Part shown: positions 1-12,671 of the stretch, piece after piece
Layout: each line of letters begins with the position of its first letter
How positions within the stretch are numbered: position 1 is the stretch's first letter
Assembly: GCF_009905375.1 (NCBI RefSeq)
Contig: NC_133650.1
Span: 67,645,669 to 67,709,668, forward strand
Length of the DNA stretch: 64,000 bases
Reading direction: 5' to 3'
Source of the DNA: Apium graveolens
Lineage: Eukaryota; Streptophyta; Magnoliopsida; Apiales; Apiaceae
The notes under the pieces: generated by a model
Database searches by the model: none
What the model was told of the DNA's origin: nothing
Seen by the model: only the letters and a program-made list of their open reading frames with translations
Made by a program: the position numbers and the translations under genes

Positions 1-2284
1 CCTCAAATGGATATTCAAAATAATATTCATTGAATAAAATAAACGAAGTCTTAAGTCCTCGAATGAATATTCAAAATAATATTCATTAAATAAAGTAAGC
101 GGAGTCATAAGTCCTCGAATGAATATTCAAAATAATATTCATTAAATAAAATAAAGTTGTCGAATAAACCTTATTCGCTTAATAGTTTTAAAAACTATAT
201 CAATATATATATATATATATATATTATACTCGGGAACATCGACTCCCGGTTTAGAAAAATGTTCACCTTTGGGTCCCTATACTAAGGGTATACGCAACTA
301 CTGCTTATCTCTAGCATAGGTATTATGCAACTTATAAGCAATTGAATCAACAATTAGATATCAAGATTACGAAACAGACATGCATATATAGCATATCACA
401 TGCTCTAATATATCGCAAGACTTTACTAATAACAATCATGCACTTATCACAAGATAATACATATACATATATACATCACAACAACAGTATAATAGGTAGA
501 AAACTTGCCTGAGTGTTCCGGGATAGACTTAAGCTTAGAGTGGGTCCGATAACCTATGAACAACAACATAAGTCGGAATTAAACCCCAGTCGCTTAAGAA
601 ACTAGACTTTAATCAATTGAACCCTAACGTTCACTTATGGTAACTTATACGCTTAACGAATCACATAAGTCATTCGAGTACCCTCGGCTCCACCATTTTT
701 AATAAATTAACCATTAAGAGTTTTAAGGAGATTCTTTCGCGAGCACCCTACCAACTGCCTAATCCACTTTACATAATTGTTTCATACTCCAATTAGTCAT
801 TGAAGGGCCTTAACCAAGGTTTCAAATTAAGGGGAGGGGTAATGGTTCGTTCGCGAAACGACGTTACTTAAAACGGTCGTTTCTCCTAAACCGTACATCG
901 GAACCAAGTGATCCATATATCAAAACGAAGATTACGACACGCTATAGCTAAACATGGCAATGTTACAGATTGTTTATTGAGTTTTCTGTCCTGAACACTA
1001 AGAACAAGCAGTTGAATAAAAATGGGCATTACGACGGCTATATTTACGAGTTTTCCAAGTTTCTCACTACACGAAAACCTCACCAAATAACCCACAATCA
1101 TTAACACATCAAAACCTCAACTAAATAATACTATACCAGTCATTATTCTTCAGATTATTCATCTCAACCAACCACAATCAAGTTTTATTAACTATAACAA
1201 GATTCATTCACCAAATCACTCCAAATCCAAATCAAACTACTAATAATCAAAAGTTATGCTTCTCATTTAGAAAACCAACCATCAAAATCACTAATAATCA
1301 AAGTAAAGGATAGGATTTGAAGTTTATACCTTCCTTGGGAGGTGTTAAGTTGCTAGGAAGCCTTAGGGAGCCTCTTACAAGCTTGATCTTTCCAAAGAAA
1401 TCAAGAACACAAAGTTAGGCTTTGAAGTTTATAAAAGTCTGATTGAAAGAACTGTAAAAATTAGGGTCTTACCATGCTTATTTGGATGAGACTTGTGAAC
1501 AAGAGTTGTAGGCCATCTCAATACCTTTCCAACGAGCTATAGAACACAACATTTGAGTGAGAAATGAAGGAGATACAGCAGTTTTAATGTGCTGGTTCTG
1601 TTTTGGCCGGGAGCAATGGAAATGGGGGAGGAAGATGAGAGCTTGTGTTGACTTGAACTTGTGGTGGAAATGAAATGATTTTAGGATATTTAATTGACTA
1701 GTTGTTTTGTTTAAATTAGTGGAAAGTGACATAATCATGGTGATGTCATCAAGCTTACATAATCCTTGCCACTTGTCTCATCCTTATGGTAGAAGCATCT
1801 TTTTAAGCTTAATCCTTATATTAAGATATTAACTAAGTTCATTAATCTTGCACTAATTGACCCTCCTTCTTGCCTCTTGTATTACTTAGTCATTTAATTA
1901 TTTTACGACTCGTTTATTGTTCATTCTCGTTGATCGTTTGAGGGATCATATCCGGGATCTCATTACTTGGGTTCCCCTAAACCTTTCTCAATATTTCATA
2001 TTCGTTTTATGGTCCTCTCTTATAATCCTTGAATTTAAATCATTTTAATCATGTTATCTTATACTCAATTCTTTCGGTATCTGGTGGATTTTCGGGAAAA
2101 ATCAAAGTGTTCGAATTTGGATTCTGACGATCTTTACATACACTTATATACCATATGGAGTACTAATAAGATCTCAGAATATCAATAAAATAACTCCTAT
2201 ATAGTGTGGCATGAAAAGTTTTCATAATCAGCAAAATCACTATTAATCAGTGTTTCAAAGATTCCAAAAATTGGGGTTATTACA
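1..2284 (-). repeat. T1 3' LTR, truncated by the window edge
   Basis: This is a direct copy of 9634-11920. It ends in ...TTATTACA, the complement of a TGTAAT start. Inside are two to three copies of a 57-bp repeat (1-160), a TA run near 203-222, and a stretch (886-1740) whose short open frames recur at 10513-11365. That recurrence reflects LTR duplication, not genes. Confidence 0.92.
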
Positions 2285-2296
2285 GTCTCCCCTCGT
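2285..2296 (-). other. T1 polypurine tract
   Basis: The minus strand reads CGAGGGGAGAC directly before the LTR start. This is the position and composition of a plus-strand primer for LTR retroelement replication. Confidence 0.75.
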
Positions 2297-3110
2297 TAAA
2301 AGGCTTCCGTCCCAGAATCAGATAGAAAATGAATAGGGATACTTTCTTAGCATTGCACTTTTTAACTCTCAAGTCAATTTTCCCACATTGTGGTTCTACC
2401 ACCAACTCTGACTAGTTTGATAACCCTTCTCCTAAGCACTTGTGCTTTTTCAATCTATAACTTTTCCTGGTTGCTCCATATAGGTTACGTCTGGTTGCAT
2501 GTCTATGCGCTCATACACCCCTATTTGTCTGGTATCCGAATTACACTTCCTTAACATTGATACGTGGAACACGTAATGAACTTGCTACATGTTCGGGGGT
2601 AGGGCTAGCTCATATGCTAACTTCCCAATACGTCTTAATATATCCAAGGGTCCAACAAATTGTAGACTTAGCTTTCCTTTCTTCCCGAACCTCATCAATC
2701 ATTTCCAAGGGATACCTTTAACATCACTAGGTCCCCTATTTCATAATACTCTTTGTCCTTTCGAGTCAAATCAGCATACTTCTTATGTCCATCTTGGGCT
2801 ACTACCGGTCGTCCTCTGATTAGATCTATTATATCCTTGGTCCTTTGGACTACTGCGGGTCCGAGCATCTTGCGCTCTACAACTTCATCCTAACATAAGG
2901 GAGATCGACATTGTCTTCCCTCAAGGATCTGATAAGGTGATATCTCGATACTGACATACGATCTATTATCGTAAGAAAACTCAATCCGTGCTAAGTGACC
3001 ATTCTAAATTCTTTCAAGTCTATTGCACAGACTCTCATCATAGCTTCTAGCATTATAGCTTTTGTTTCTCAATACTCATTCTTTTCCAGTTCGTAATCGT
3101 TACTATCTTC
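2297..3110 (-). pseudogene. T1 integrase C-terminal region remnant
   Basis: On the minus strand this stretch parallels the integrase end of element D (48000-48540) nucleotide by nucleotide in several blocks. These include the part before HVFHVSL with its ACATGGAACACGT-like string (here ACGTGGAACACGT near 2562), the GPF-like region near 2640-2720, and the segment for the last part of the catalytic core (2890-3000). No frame stays open for more than a few dozen codons. The polyprotein therefore cannot be made from it. A chromodomain, if once present, is not legible. Confidence 0.7.
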
Positions 3111-6079
3111 CGTACATAATACTATACTGGTTACACTTTTGCTCGTTGGTATTCTATAACCTTTTAATAACCGCGTCAACCTTAGTATCATGAACACGTT
3201 AGATTCGGAATACCACCGCACTGATACTACTTCCTTTAGCTGCTTCCATCTTCGAAAGCTTGATCTATCGTATAGAAGTAAAAGATTTTATTGAGAGATC
3301 ACTATGATCATGAACACTTGTTCTATTGCATAGTTAGTACAGAAGGTGGCCAGCCTTTAGTACTTGACAAGCAATTAAACAACATGTGGTATCCTACTAG
3401 GCTTCTATCACACAGATAGATAGTCATTCGGCAATACCTCCCCTTCTGGAAGGGTTGTTCTTCTCAGCTTACATGAAATGAAAAGAAGAGAAAAGAACGA
3501 ACTGAAGAGAATTGTATATACGTAAAAAAATTTATTGCCATAAAATATCTGGCTTGGAATCTACCTCTGAACTATAGAGGTTTGTCATAGGAGAACAAAA
3601 CATATATGTATTTATATCAACATCAAGTATTATAGCATCGTATTTCACATGCCTATATATTTTTGCTATTCCGTTCATCATTCTATGGACCCATGCTCTT
3701 CCTCGAGCTTATACACAATCACCTTTGAAACTCCCTCGATATCGAAAATCGGATCTGGGATCTCATTCTAGACATCATCGTTACTAGAATTCTATGCTTG
3801 CATCGCAACCTTCCTCGTATAGTAATACGACTCTCTATTGATAAAAAGGAATAAATATTCAATAGGTAAATAATCGACCTAGTTTTTCTATCAAAGATAA
3901 CTTATACGTCAACACGACCCAATTAGTGGTACTCAATCGCAACATCCATTCTAATACAACTCTCACGGTTGTAATCAGCTCATTACTCGCAGAATCATTG
4001 TTGCATTACTATGGTCCACCACTGACCTACTGTCGTCATTCACTTTCCATGAAATCTTAATATCTAACCATACGGAGTCCATACATGTCGTATAGAATTC
4101 TTCTAAGGAGTTAACATAATCACAATTCATAATTTATGAAGAACACTCCAAATTTTGACGTACTTTCATGACATGAAGAAGATAAAATTACAGAAGAGTT
4201 TCAATCAAAGCAACGATAGCAGGCTAATACCATTCTTAATCATATGCCTTAAATAGAAGACTTAACTGAAAGGTTCGTCTAGTCCTTTTTGAAACATGGT
4301 CCTGGCTTATCTCAAGATAGTACCTTCTGAGATAGATAGCCCGCTCACGGCGATTACATGAATTAAACCTTTACCAACTACTATTACGGTTGGGTATTGC
4401 ACAGTCATCAGAAGGAATGTCAATCTTCCAAACCATAATACAACCTTCACAGCTTTAACCATCATCACTGTATTCCTTTGGCACAAGCGCCTATAATTAT
4501 CTCTTACCTTTAAAGTGTCGGCCACCTCTTTGGCCTTTACTGATAGTAAAATTTCCTTACAGTCAATGTCATTTTAACCACCTCCAAATAAATTTTCTAC
4601 CTCATTTCAATCACTGCTTATGTGAAGATTTTTTCCTTAAAATCTGATGAGTAAAAAAAAATATCACCATTTTTCCATAAGTTATTGCCTCAGTCTTTAG
4701 AGGTTAATCACTGTCACGACAGACTCTCAATCATACTTAGAACATCTTTTATCTTAGGTCCTAATTTCCCTGAACAATTTCGACCTAAACTGGTTCGATC
4801 CATACTTTCTCGTGGTTTAACACGTGCCCCACTTGGCATCATTATAATTACGTCATATTTCCTTTATCGACATTTCTATTCTTGAGAATTTTGAATATTA
4901 CCTTTCTCCTTGTAAGACCTCTAAGGTTATCCTTGAATCGTTCCTCCTGTATTCCCTAGATACAGGGCATATCAAAATACCATTTACTAATACTAGAACC
5001 ATTATTTATATACTTCTGAAAAATTTCTCCACTGATCCCTAAAGGTTGTTGTTACCTTAATCCTTTCCAATTCATACTGTCAAAACTCATACTGTCCCTA
5101 TTAAGGGCGAAATGCCAACCTTTATGCATTCCCCTAGGGTTCATCTCAAGTTATCGAAGTTATATCCTTAATTCCACCTTTAAAAAGGTACTTGCATCCT
5201 TCCATGGATAAATCAAGTCATATATCCTTGATAGATTATCTTATTCAATCATTCCCACCTCGATAGTCTATACCAATTTCACAATAGCATCCTTATTCAA
5301 ACTGAGGTCAACCCATATGGCCTTCAAAAGATAACAATGGTTACCCGCTTTTCTTTCCTAATTTGGTAATGACAACAGGGATGTTCTGGAAGATATTGGT
5401 CGTGTTCATCGTGAACTTCTTCTTAATAATTCCTCATTTACTTTTGTTGTTTATCTTAACAGTCATCTCAATGTTGGGATATCTTTCATACCTGGCGTCT
5501 CCCTTTCTGGGTATCATACCACCGGTCTTATACTTCACATTCTTGAAGGTCACTTCCTTCATCCAATTTTCCTAATTTTTTACTTTCTTGTTTCCTCAGT
5601 CTATCCGCGTCTCATTATTTATCCTTCGAACTATCTCAAGGTTTCCTCGAATCCTCCCAACTTACAGGGGATAAAATATATGTATCTCTTATGCCTTCAA
5701 CCATCAACTTTAACTCATGGTGAATCACCCTCATCCTGAAGATTACATACTTTTCTATTTCTATTGCTACGAGTCTTTAGGGTTTCCTCATACCCAACTT
5801 CTTTATCATTCCTCAAACTCTATTGTCTTTATTTTCCTTTCCACTTCAGTTTCTTTTTATTTTCTTTTCTATTATAATCATTTCACGCACCCACTAATCA
5901 CTGACTTCAAATATCACGTCGTTCTGGGATTCTTGTCATCAGAACGAATCTTGACAACTTTTACAACTTAGATTTATAATTCATCATACTCGTCCGCCTT
6001 TGTTCTAGCTCTAAAGCTTTTACACTATCTCCATAACCTTGGGAATTACTTTCCTGAAAACAATTGACTGAACTTTTAT
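3111..6079 (-). other. T1 interior, unrecognised
   Basis: About 3 kb of pyrimidine-rich plus-strand sequence lies between the integrase remnant and the gag remnant. By position it should hold gag C-terminus, protease and RT, but I find no RT or protease motif in any frame. The open frames here are short and look like chance. It is probably very decayed gag-pro sequence with deletions. Confidence 0.4.
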
Positions 6080-6560
6080 CAGTTTATTCTAACCTCTGGC
6101 TCTGTGCCTCTCTTGGTCTTTCACCAGCGGGTGGCCTCTCTCTTAGGAAGGTAAGTGACAAAATCAGTCTTTTGTGATTCGTCAATCATTTAGAATCTCA
6201 AATGATTCCTATATTTCCTTTAGACAGGCTCTTGCCTCGACTGGGTCAGCTTGTTCCTTGGAACTCTGAGAGCTTAGCGACTTAAAGGTCCTGAAAGAAT
6301 TTCTCACCGCATTGTTTCCTCAGGGTGGTGGTTGGGGATAATAGTCTAAGTTCTGTCTAGAAAGGTCCATAAATTGTCGTATAGGAGTACCGTCTCGGGT
6401 CTCCTTTCCTTACTCGACTTCTGTTTCCTTAGTCTGAACGTTCCCTCCTCCTCCCCATAATCGGGGTCATCCTACATGTTTTAAATCCTCATTTTCCACT
6501 TCATTATGTTATGGGTTCCTTCTATCTTGATGGCGACCTCCCTGACTATCACGTTCAGGG
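6080..6560 (-). pseudogene. T1 gag N-terminal remnant
   Basis: The minus strand reads, with stops and frameshifts, a gag-like segment resembling the start of the retrotransposon gag domain: the order DPVEARA, LKEI, SFEIL is recognisable (compare [19 protein letters not shown] in element D). Upstream, toward 6560, is an Arg/Gly-rich stretch of the kind found at the start of Tekay-type gag. It is non-functional. It lies downstream of an RNase H remnant in the sense of the element, which is the wrong order for one intact element. Confidence 0.65.
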
Positions 6561-6589
6561 TTTGCTCTAAATCTTATTCCTCAAACTAG

Positions 6590-7415
6590 CTTTCATCTAA
6601 GATCTCATCTTTAAGCTCTTGAACATTTGGAACCCAAATTCTGTAGGAATACCTCATTATTCCCTTATCATCTTTCTCGGTATTAATCTTTTATCTAATT
6701 GTTGGATCTCTGCCTTCATTCATCACTTTTTCTGGCAAAATATGTTTTTTTTCCAATAATTCGGGTTGTATTGCAATCTCAAACAGCTTTTCGGTACCAG
6801 CTCCGGTTACCTTCACTTCTATTTCCATTTTCTCAAAATCTCTTATCAACTCTCCCAAAGACATTTTCATCTTGAGTCTCTCCTTTATACTAAGGGCATT
6901 TAGCCACCATTTTGGCTTTCCCTGGATGATAAAGAATCTCATAATCGTAATCCTTGATTAGCTCTAACCACTTCTTCTGGCGCATGTTGAGCTCTTTCAG
7001 CGTGAAAATGCACTAGAGCACTTATGGCTTATGTAAATCTCGCACTTCTCTCCATACAAGTAGTGCCTCCAATCTTTAGGGAAAAACTTTTGCCACGAGC
7101 CCAAGCTCATGGGTGGGGACATCGAATTTTATATTCCCTTAATTTTCTTGATGCGTACGCGATTACCTTGTTGTGTTGTATAAGAAGCACCCTAATTCCT
7201 TATGCGAAGCGTCACTACACATCACAAAATCTCCTTTTTCCATCCGGCAATGCCAATATAGGGGCTATCACCAATCTTTGCTTCAGTTCTTGAAAGCTGT
7301 TCTCGCATTTCTCTGTCCACTCAAACTTCTCTGTCTTACGAGTAAGCCGCGTTAAAGGGCTACTATCTTTACAAACTTCAACGCACCTCCGGTAGTGACC
7401 GGCCAATCCTATCTC
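6590..7415 (-). pseudogene. T1 RNase H and integrase zinc-finger start, remnant
   Basis: The minus-strand frame 7215-7406 contains LTRKTEKFEWTEKCENSFQE, which matches the RT/RNase H junction of element D. Further left, 6691-6942 matches the segment after the D RNase H (KERLKMKMSLGELI), and 6590-6660 matches the start of the D integrase (IWIPHVPEL region). The catalytic RNase H part between them is broken. This piece is joined at about 7430 to 5' leader sequence, so gag, protease and most of RT are deleted. Confidence 0.75.
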
Positions 7416-7465
7416 TGGTAGTCGCCCTAACCATAGTCATCAATTCCTCAGTGGTCCTTTATTCA

Positions 7466-7592
7466 TTCTTGTCAGGATCCTCCACGGGATTCTTCTCAGC
7501 AACAATCCCTTCTAGGATAACATCCTCAACCGCTACATCCTCAATATGAACATCATCCGGTCCCGCGTTAGGACGCTCTATCGGATCCATAA
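7466..7592 (-). pseudogene. T1 leader ORF remnant
   Basis: An ATG near 7592 on the minus strand opens about 43 codons of acidic, low-complexity sequence (MDPIERPNAGPDDVHIED...) and then a stop. It lies between the primer site and the deletion junction, the same place as the leader frame of element D (52733-53090). The function is unknown. It may be the start of gag or a separate leader peptide. Confidence 0.4.
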
Positions 7593-7836
7593 TCTGATCT
7601 CCAATAAGTAATAAAACATCATCGTGTTGTTGCTCCTCAACCTCAGGGTTCGGAGTCCCGCTACCATATACGATAACGAACTACACTTCTATCACGATAT
7701 TTATAAGGGTTCCCATAAGGGTTTTAACTGTCAGTACTACATTAGGTAGTCCGACTACGAACTTGGCAAGAGTTCTTATTATCTTAGTGAACTTATTATT
7801 TTAACGTCATATCATCTCTGAGGTTTATAACGCTTG

Positions 7837-7848
7837 GCTCTGATACCA
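7837..7848 (-). other. T1 primer binding site (tRNA-iMet type)
   Basis: The minus strand reads TGGTATCAGAGC four bases from the LTR. This is the standard plant site complementary to the 3' end of initiator tRNA-Met. Confidence 0.9.
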
Positions 7849-8979
7849 TTTCTGTAACACCCCCAAATCCGGGGTCGGGGATCCGGGTTGTCACGAGTTC
7901 CATTTCTCTTAATAATACTTAATCTTAATAATCAACCAACTACTGTGTACTGTGACCCCACAATATACACACACACACCATAAGTTATAGTCTCAGAGAT
8001 GAATACCAAAAACAACACAAGTCATTTTATTCCACAATTATAAGTCATTACACCTCAAAAGGGTTTCTGAATAAATTTACACATTCTTTGCCATTATTAC
8101 AATTCATAAATATACATAAGTCTGGTACAACAAAAGTTGAAAGCCTAGCCTATTGGTAGACCCTACCTCAGCTACAACGGCATCAACGCCTACAGGAAAC
8201 TGCGGAACATTTCCTATCCGCTCGCGAATTGGGAGCTTGATCCTGTTCATCTTGTCTATCTGTTGTTGTGTGATGAAAGAAGAAAGCAAGGGTGAGCAAC
8301 AAGCCCACCGAAATAATATGTATTATAATTAACAATATATGAGCATTCTCATAGTACTTTTGAAAGTCTTGGTAAAGAAGAAATGAACCAAGTTTGTTAT
8401 CTTAACGCAACCAAGTCGCAAAATATTCAGTATATAAGTATATATACTTTTCATAATCTTTGAAATCCTCTGCCATGCATAATATACACAGAGTTCCAGT
8501 TTATAACTGTATAAAAATATCGTTGCAAGGTGATCTCATATATCTAGCCTTGTCTTAACGTTTTTGTGAAAATCTTTGTCATGCATAAGATAATCATTTA
8601 CTAGATATAAGTTGAAAAGATAAAGTTACAAGATACTCACATATACTTATATCTTTTCCGAATCCTACTTGAACTACCACCGTTCAAGTTATAATTAGTT
8701 TCAAAAGTTCATCACATAGATGAGACTACAAGACAAGATTTGAATAAATTCAATCTTTGAATATCATTATAAATAATGAAGTTACGAGATACTTCATTAA
8801 GTCCCGATATATATACACCTATATATATACATTTCATACACTCCTTGAAAACCTCTGTTATGAAAATTAAAAACAGAGTTGCAATATCCAATGAATTTGG
8901 AAAGGAGAAGAATTGTGGCATAAACCTGATATCTTGCTGATCAGGAAAAGATACCAATAAGTAACCTTTTCTACTGTAG

Positions 8980-9120
8980 ATGGATGAATTCCTCGCCGGT
9001 CATCACTCTGGCCGCATTAGGACCTCGCGCTAGACCGTTACCCGGCCACTCACGCGTGGATGGACTGTCACCCAGCCTCTTACACCTTGATAGATCATAC
9101 CCCGGCCTGTCCCTTATGCC
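8980..9120. repeat. Imperfect 30-35 bp tandem repeat in T1 LTR
   Basis: Four diverged units share a core like GAC-TGTCACCCGGCC with GATGGA-type spacers (gccggtcatcactctggcc; accgttacccggccactc; ctgtcacccagcctctta; atcataccccggcctgtc). The zone is clearly GC-richer than its surroundings. Its equivalent in the left LTR is outside the window. Confidence 0.6.
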
Positions 9121-9619
9121 GACTCAATTAGATGGGCTTACTTCCCGAACATTGGGCAAGTAATCAAATTGTTTTCTCAAAACAGCAACCTTGTTGCGAA
9201 TGTAAAATACACCACAGAGCCGGATCCCTCAGATTTTGAGCGAGTATTTAAATCCCCTTCGAAAGGAGGATCTTAAATATAAATATGAGTTTTGGGATCC
9301 GCCCTAACTTTTAAAAATCATTTTGAAGACTCGAAATTCTTTTTAAGAATGTTTGGAGTAATGCTGATTTAATGAAATAAATCAGTCCCGATATATTAGA
9401 AAATATCTGAATATTATTATTTAAATAATATTCCCATAAGGATAACCTTTATAAAAAAATAATTGAAGTAGAAGTTTTAAAACTCATACTTGAAATGAAT
9501 AATAAATAACCAAAGATATACTTATGCGAAAGTACGATCTTTATTTGAATAATCGAAAATAAGTTTGATTATCGAAACATTATTCTTTAATAAAATAAAA
9601 AATATTATTTAATAAATAA

Positions 9620-9790
9620 GTGGGGTCATAACTCCTCAAATGAATATTCAAAATAATATTCATTAAATAAAATAAACGGAGTCTTAAGTCCTCGAATAAA
9701 TATTCAAAATAATATTCATTAAATAAAATAAGCGGAGTCATAAGTCCTCGAATGAATATTCAAAATAATATTCATTAAATAAAATAAAGT
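9620..9790. repeat. 57-bp tandem repeat, three copies, in T1 LTR
   Basis: The unit contains AAGTCCTCGAATGAATATTC followed by AAAATAATATTCATTAAA. Copies start near 9628, 9684 and 9741. The same array stands at 1-160 in the other LTR. Each unit contains a short palindrome, GAATATT...AATATTC. Confidence 0.85.
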
Positions 9791-11919
9791 TGTCGAATAA
9801 ACCTTATTCGATTAATAGTTTTGAAAACTATATCAATATATATATATATATTATACTCGGGAACATCGACTCCCGGTTTAGAAAAATGTTCACCTTTGGG
9901 TCCCCTATACTAAGGGTATACGCAACTACTGCTTATCTCTAGGATAGGTATTATGCAACTTATAAGCAATTGAATCAACAATTAGATATCAAGATTACGA
10001 AACAGACATGCATATATACCATATCACATGCTCCAATATATCGCAAGATTTGCTAATAACAATCATACACTTATCACAAGATAATGTATATACATATATA
10101 CATCACAACAACAGTATAACGGGTAGAAAACTTGCCTGAGTGTTCCGGGGTAGACTTAAGCTTAGAGTGGGTCCGATAACCTATCAACAATAACATAAGT
10201 CAGAATTAAACCCCGGTCGCTTAAGAAACTAGACTTTAACCAATTGAACCCTAACGTTCACTTATGGTAACTTATACGCTTAACGAATCACATAAGTCAT
10301 TCGAGTACCCTCGGCTCTACTATTTTTAATAAATTAACCATTAAGAGTTTTAAGGCGATTCTTTCGCGAGCACCCTACCAACTGCCTAATCCAATTTACA
10401 TAATTGTTTCATACTCCAATTAGTCATTTAAGGGCCTTAACCAAGGTTTGAAAGTAAGGCGAGGGGTAATGGTTCATTCGCGAAACGACGTTACTTAAAA
10501 CGGTCGTTTCTCCTAAACCGTACATCGGAACCAAGTGATCCACATATCAAAACGAAGCTTACGACACGCTCTAGCTAAACATGGCAATGTTACAGATTGT
10601 TTATTGAGTTTTCTGTCCTGAACACTAAGAACAAGCAGTTGAATAAAAATGGGCATTACGACGGCTATATTTACGAGTTTTCCAAGTTTCTCACTGCACC
10701 AAAACCTCACCAAACAACCCACAATCATTAACACATCAAAACCTCTACTAAATAATACTATACCAGTCCATATTCTTCAGATTCTTCATCTCAACCAACC
10801 ACAATCAAGTTTTATTAACTATAACAAGATTCATTCACCAAATCACTCCAAATCCAAATCAAACTACTAATAATCAAAAGTCATGCTTCTCATTTAGAAA
10901 ACCAACCATCAAAATCACTAATAATCAAAGTAAAGGATAGGGTTTAAAGTTTATACCTTCCTTGGGAGGTGTTAAATTGCTAGGGTGCCTTAGGGAGCCT
11001 CCTACAAGCTTGATCTTTCCAAAGAAATTAAGAACACAAAGTTAGGCTTTGAAGTTTCTAAAAGTACGATTGAAAGAACTGTAAAAATAAGGGTCTTACC
11101 ATGCTTATTTGGATGAGACTTATGAACAAGAGTTGTAGGCCATCTCAATACCTTTCCAACGAGCTATAGAACACAACATTTGAGTGAGAAATGAAGGAGA
11201 TACAGCAGTTTTAATGTGCTGGTTCTGTTTTGGCCGAGAGCAATGGAAATGGGGGAGGAAGATGAGAGCTTGTGTTGACTTGAACTTGTGGTGGAAATGA
11301 AATAATTTTAGGATATTTACTTGACTAGTTGTTTTGTTTAAATTAGTGGAAAGTGACATAAGCATGGTGATATCATCAAGCTTACATATTCCTTGCCACT
11401 TGTCTCATCCTTATGGTGGAAGCATCTTTTTAAGCTTAATCCTTATATTAAGATGTTAACTAAGTTCATTAATCTTGCACTAATTGACCCTCCTCCTTGC
11501 CTCTTGCATTACTTAGTCGTTTAATTATTTTACGACTCGTTTATTGTTCATTCTCGTTGATCGTTTGAGGGATCATATCCGGGATCTCATTACTTGGGTT
11601 CCCCTAAACCTTTCTCAATATTTCATATTTGTTTTATGGTCCTCTCTTATAATCCTTGAATTTAAATCATTTTAATCATGTTACCTTATACTGAATTCTT
11701 TCGGTATCTAGTGGATTTTCGGGAAAAATTAAAGTGTTCGAATTTGGATTCTGACGATCTTTACATACATTTATATACCATATGGAGTACTAATAAGATC
11801 TCAGAATATCAATAAAAGAACTCCTATATAGTGTGGCATGAAAAGTTTTCTTAATCAGCATAATCAGCAAAATCACTATTCATCAGTGTTTCAAAAATTC
11901 CAAAATTTGGGGTTATTAC

Positions 11920-12468
11920 ATGGTCTACCATACCTACTTGAAAGAACACATCCTGTTATATTTCATGACAGATGGTAGGGTTTACCATATAAGGGAAAAT
12001 GCTATAGCACTGAAGTATTTTGAAGAACTAGAACATGTCTTATTCTTACTTCAAGTGAATGACAGAATAACAGAAAGTGCTGCAAACTATTTGAAGACTC
12101 AAATTCAGAGACAGAAAAGACTTTATTCTATAAAGTCTGACAGCACATATCTTCCAAAGTACAGAGATCACAAAGGTGATATTGTTGAGATGAAGCCTAA
12201 CTCTGCTAAGATTATAACTACCTTTCTGGGTTATAAGGCTGTGGAATTCAATCTTGAGTCTGACAAGGCATATTTGATCAGACTGGATCAGGACATAAGG
12301 AAAGCTAGAATTAATGATCTCAGGGCTGCTATCTTCCAAACTGGTGAAGATTCTGCAGAACTCAAAGATGCTAAAAGGAGGATGATTGATGAACTCAGAT
12401 ATGCTGAGAGATGTTTGTTAAAGAACTATCTCAAAACAACTCCTGACATCAGAGAGATCAGAAAGTGA
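11920..12468 (+). pseudogene. S 3'-terminal extra ORF, C-terminal 180 codons
   Basis: This is an uninterrupted frame that ends 190 bp before the PPT and LTR, where Sirevirus-like elements carry an extra ORF after pol. The apparent ATG uses the last base of the T1 LTR, so it is an artefact of the insertion and the true protein began further upstream. The product is hydrophilic and charged, with probable helices (for example residues 30-60 and 125-180), no signal peptide and no transmembrane segment. I do not recognise a domain. I infer relation to the extra ORF of C1 (39330-43886) from position, not from clear sequence identity. The lack of stop codons suggests that decay since the T1 insertion has been modest. 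Confidence 0.6.
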
Positions 12469-12658
12469 AGCCAAGTCAAGATCTACAACTGCTCAAATTC
12501 TGATATGTATACAGACTGAAGTTGTTATCAGAAGTTAAAGTTGGTAAAGCTTTAAGGACTGTAAGTTGTAGTTATCTAGTCAAATTCTCATGCATTTGTA
12601 CTTAATGTTTTTGACATCATCAAATATCTGTTAAACTTGTATATTATGCTAATTTACA

Positions 12659-12671
12659 AGTTGGGGGAGAT
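12659..12671 (+). other. S polypurine tract
   Basis: AGTTGGGGGAGAT stands immediately before the LTR start TGTTAGATATA. The PPT of C1 has the same core, TTGGGGGAGAT. Confidence 0.85.

Larger units (their letters stand above)
1..11920 (-). mobile_element. T1: decayed Ty3/gypsy LTR retrotransposon, probably Tekay-type
   Basis: Two direct repeats bound this element: 7853-11920 (complete, about 4.07 kb) and 1-2284 (the matching right-hand part, cut by the window edge). Position 1 aligns with 9634 and both copies end in the same ...GGGGTTATTACA. A tRNA-iMet type primer site lies left of the right-hand LTR and a purine-rich tract (on the minus strand) lies right of the left-hand LTR, so the element reads on the minus strand with its 5' LTR at the right. 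Its interior holds only broken gag, RNase H and integrase pieces, which resemble the intact element D at 43881-57123. The LTR copies differ at several positions per hundred in the parts I compared, so it is older than D. Confidence 0.9.
7853..11920 (-). repeat. T1 5' LTR, complete, about 4.07 kb
   Basis: It begins TGTAACACCCCC on the plus strand and ends ...GGGGTTATTACA, giving inverted TGTAA/TTACA termini. The right edge cuts into the coding sequence of element S. The LTR includes two tandem repeat zones (8980-9120 and 9620-9790) and an AT run near 9838. Small open frames inside it (for example 11120-11365) recur in the left LTR and have no recognisable product. Confidence 0.9.

Noticed and set aside
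886..1738. Open frames of 73 and 86 codons repeated at 10513-11365
   Set aside because: They lie in the two T1 LTRs; the repetition is from LTR duplication, and the products match no known protein.
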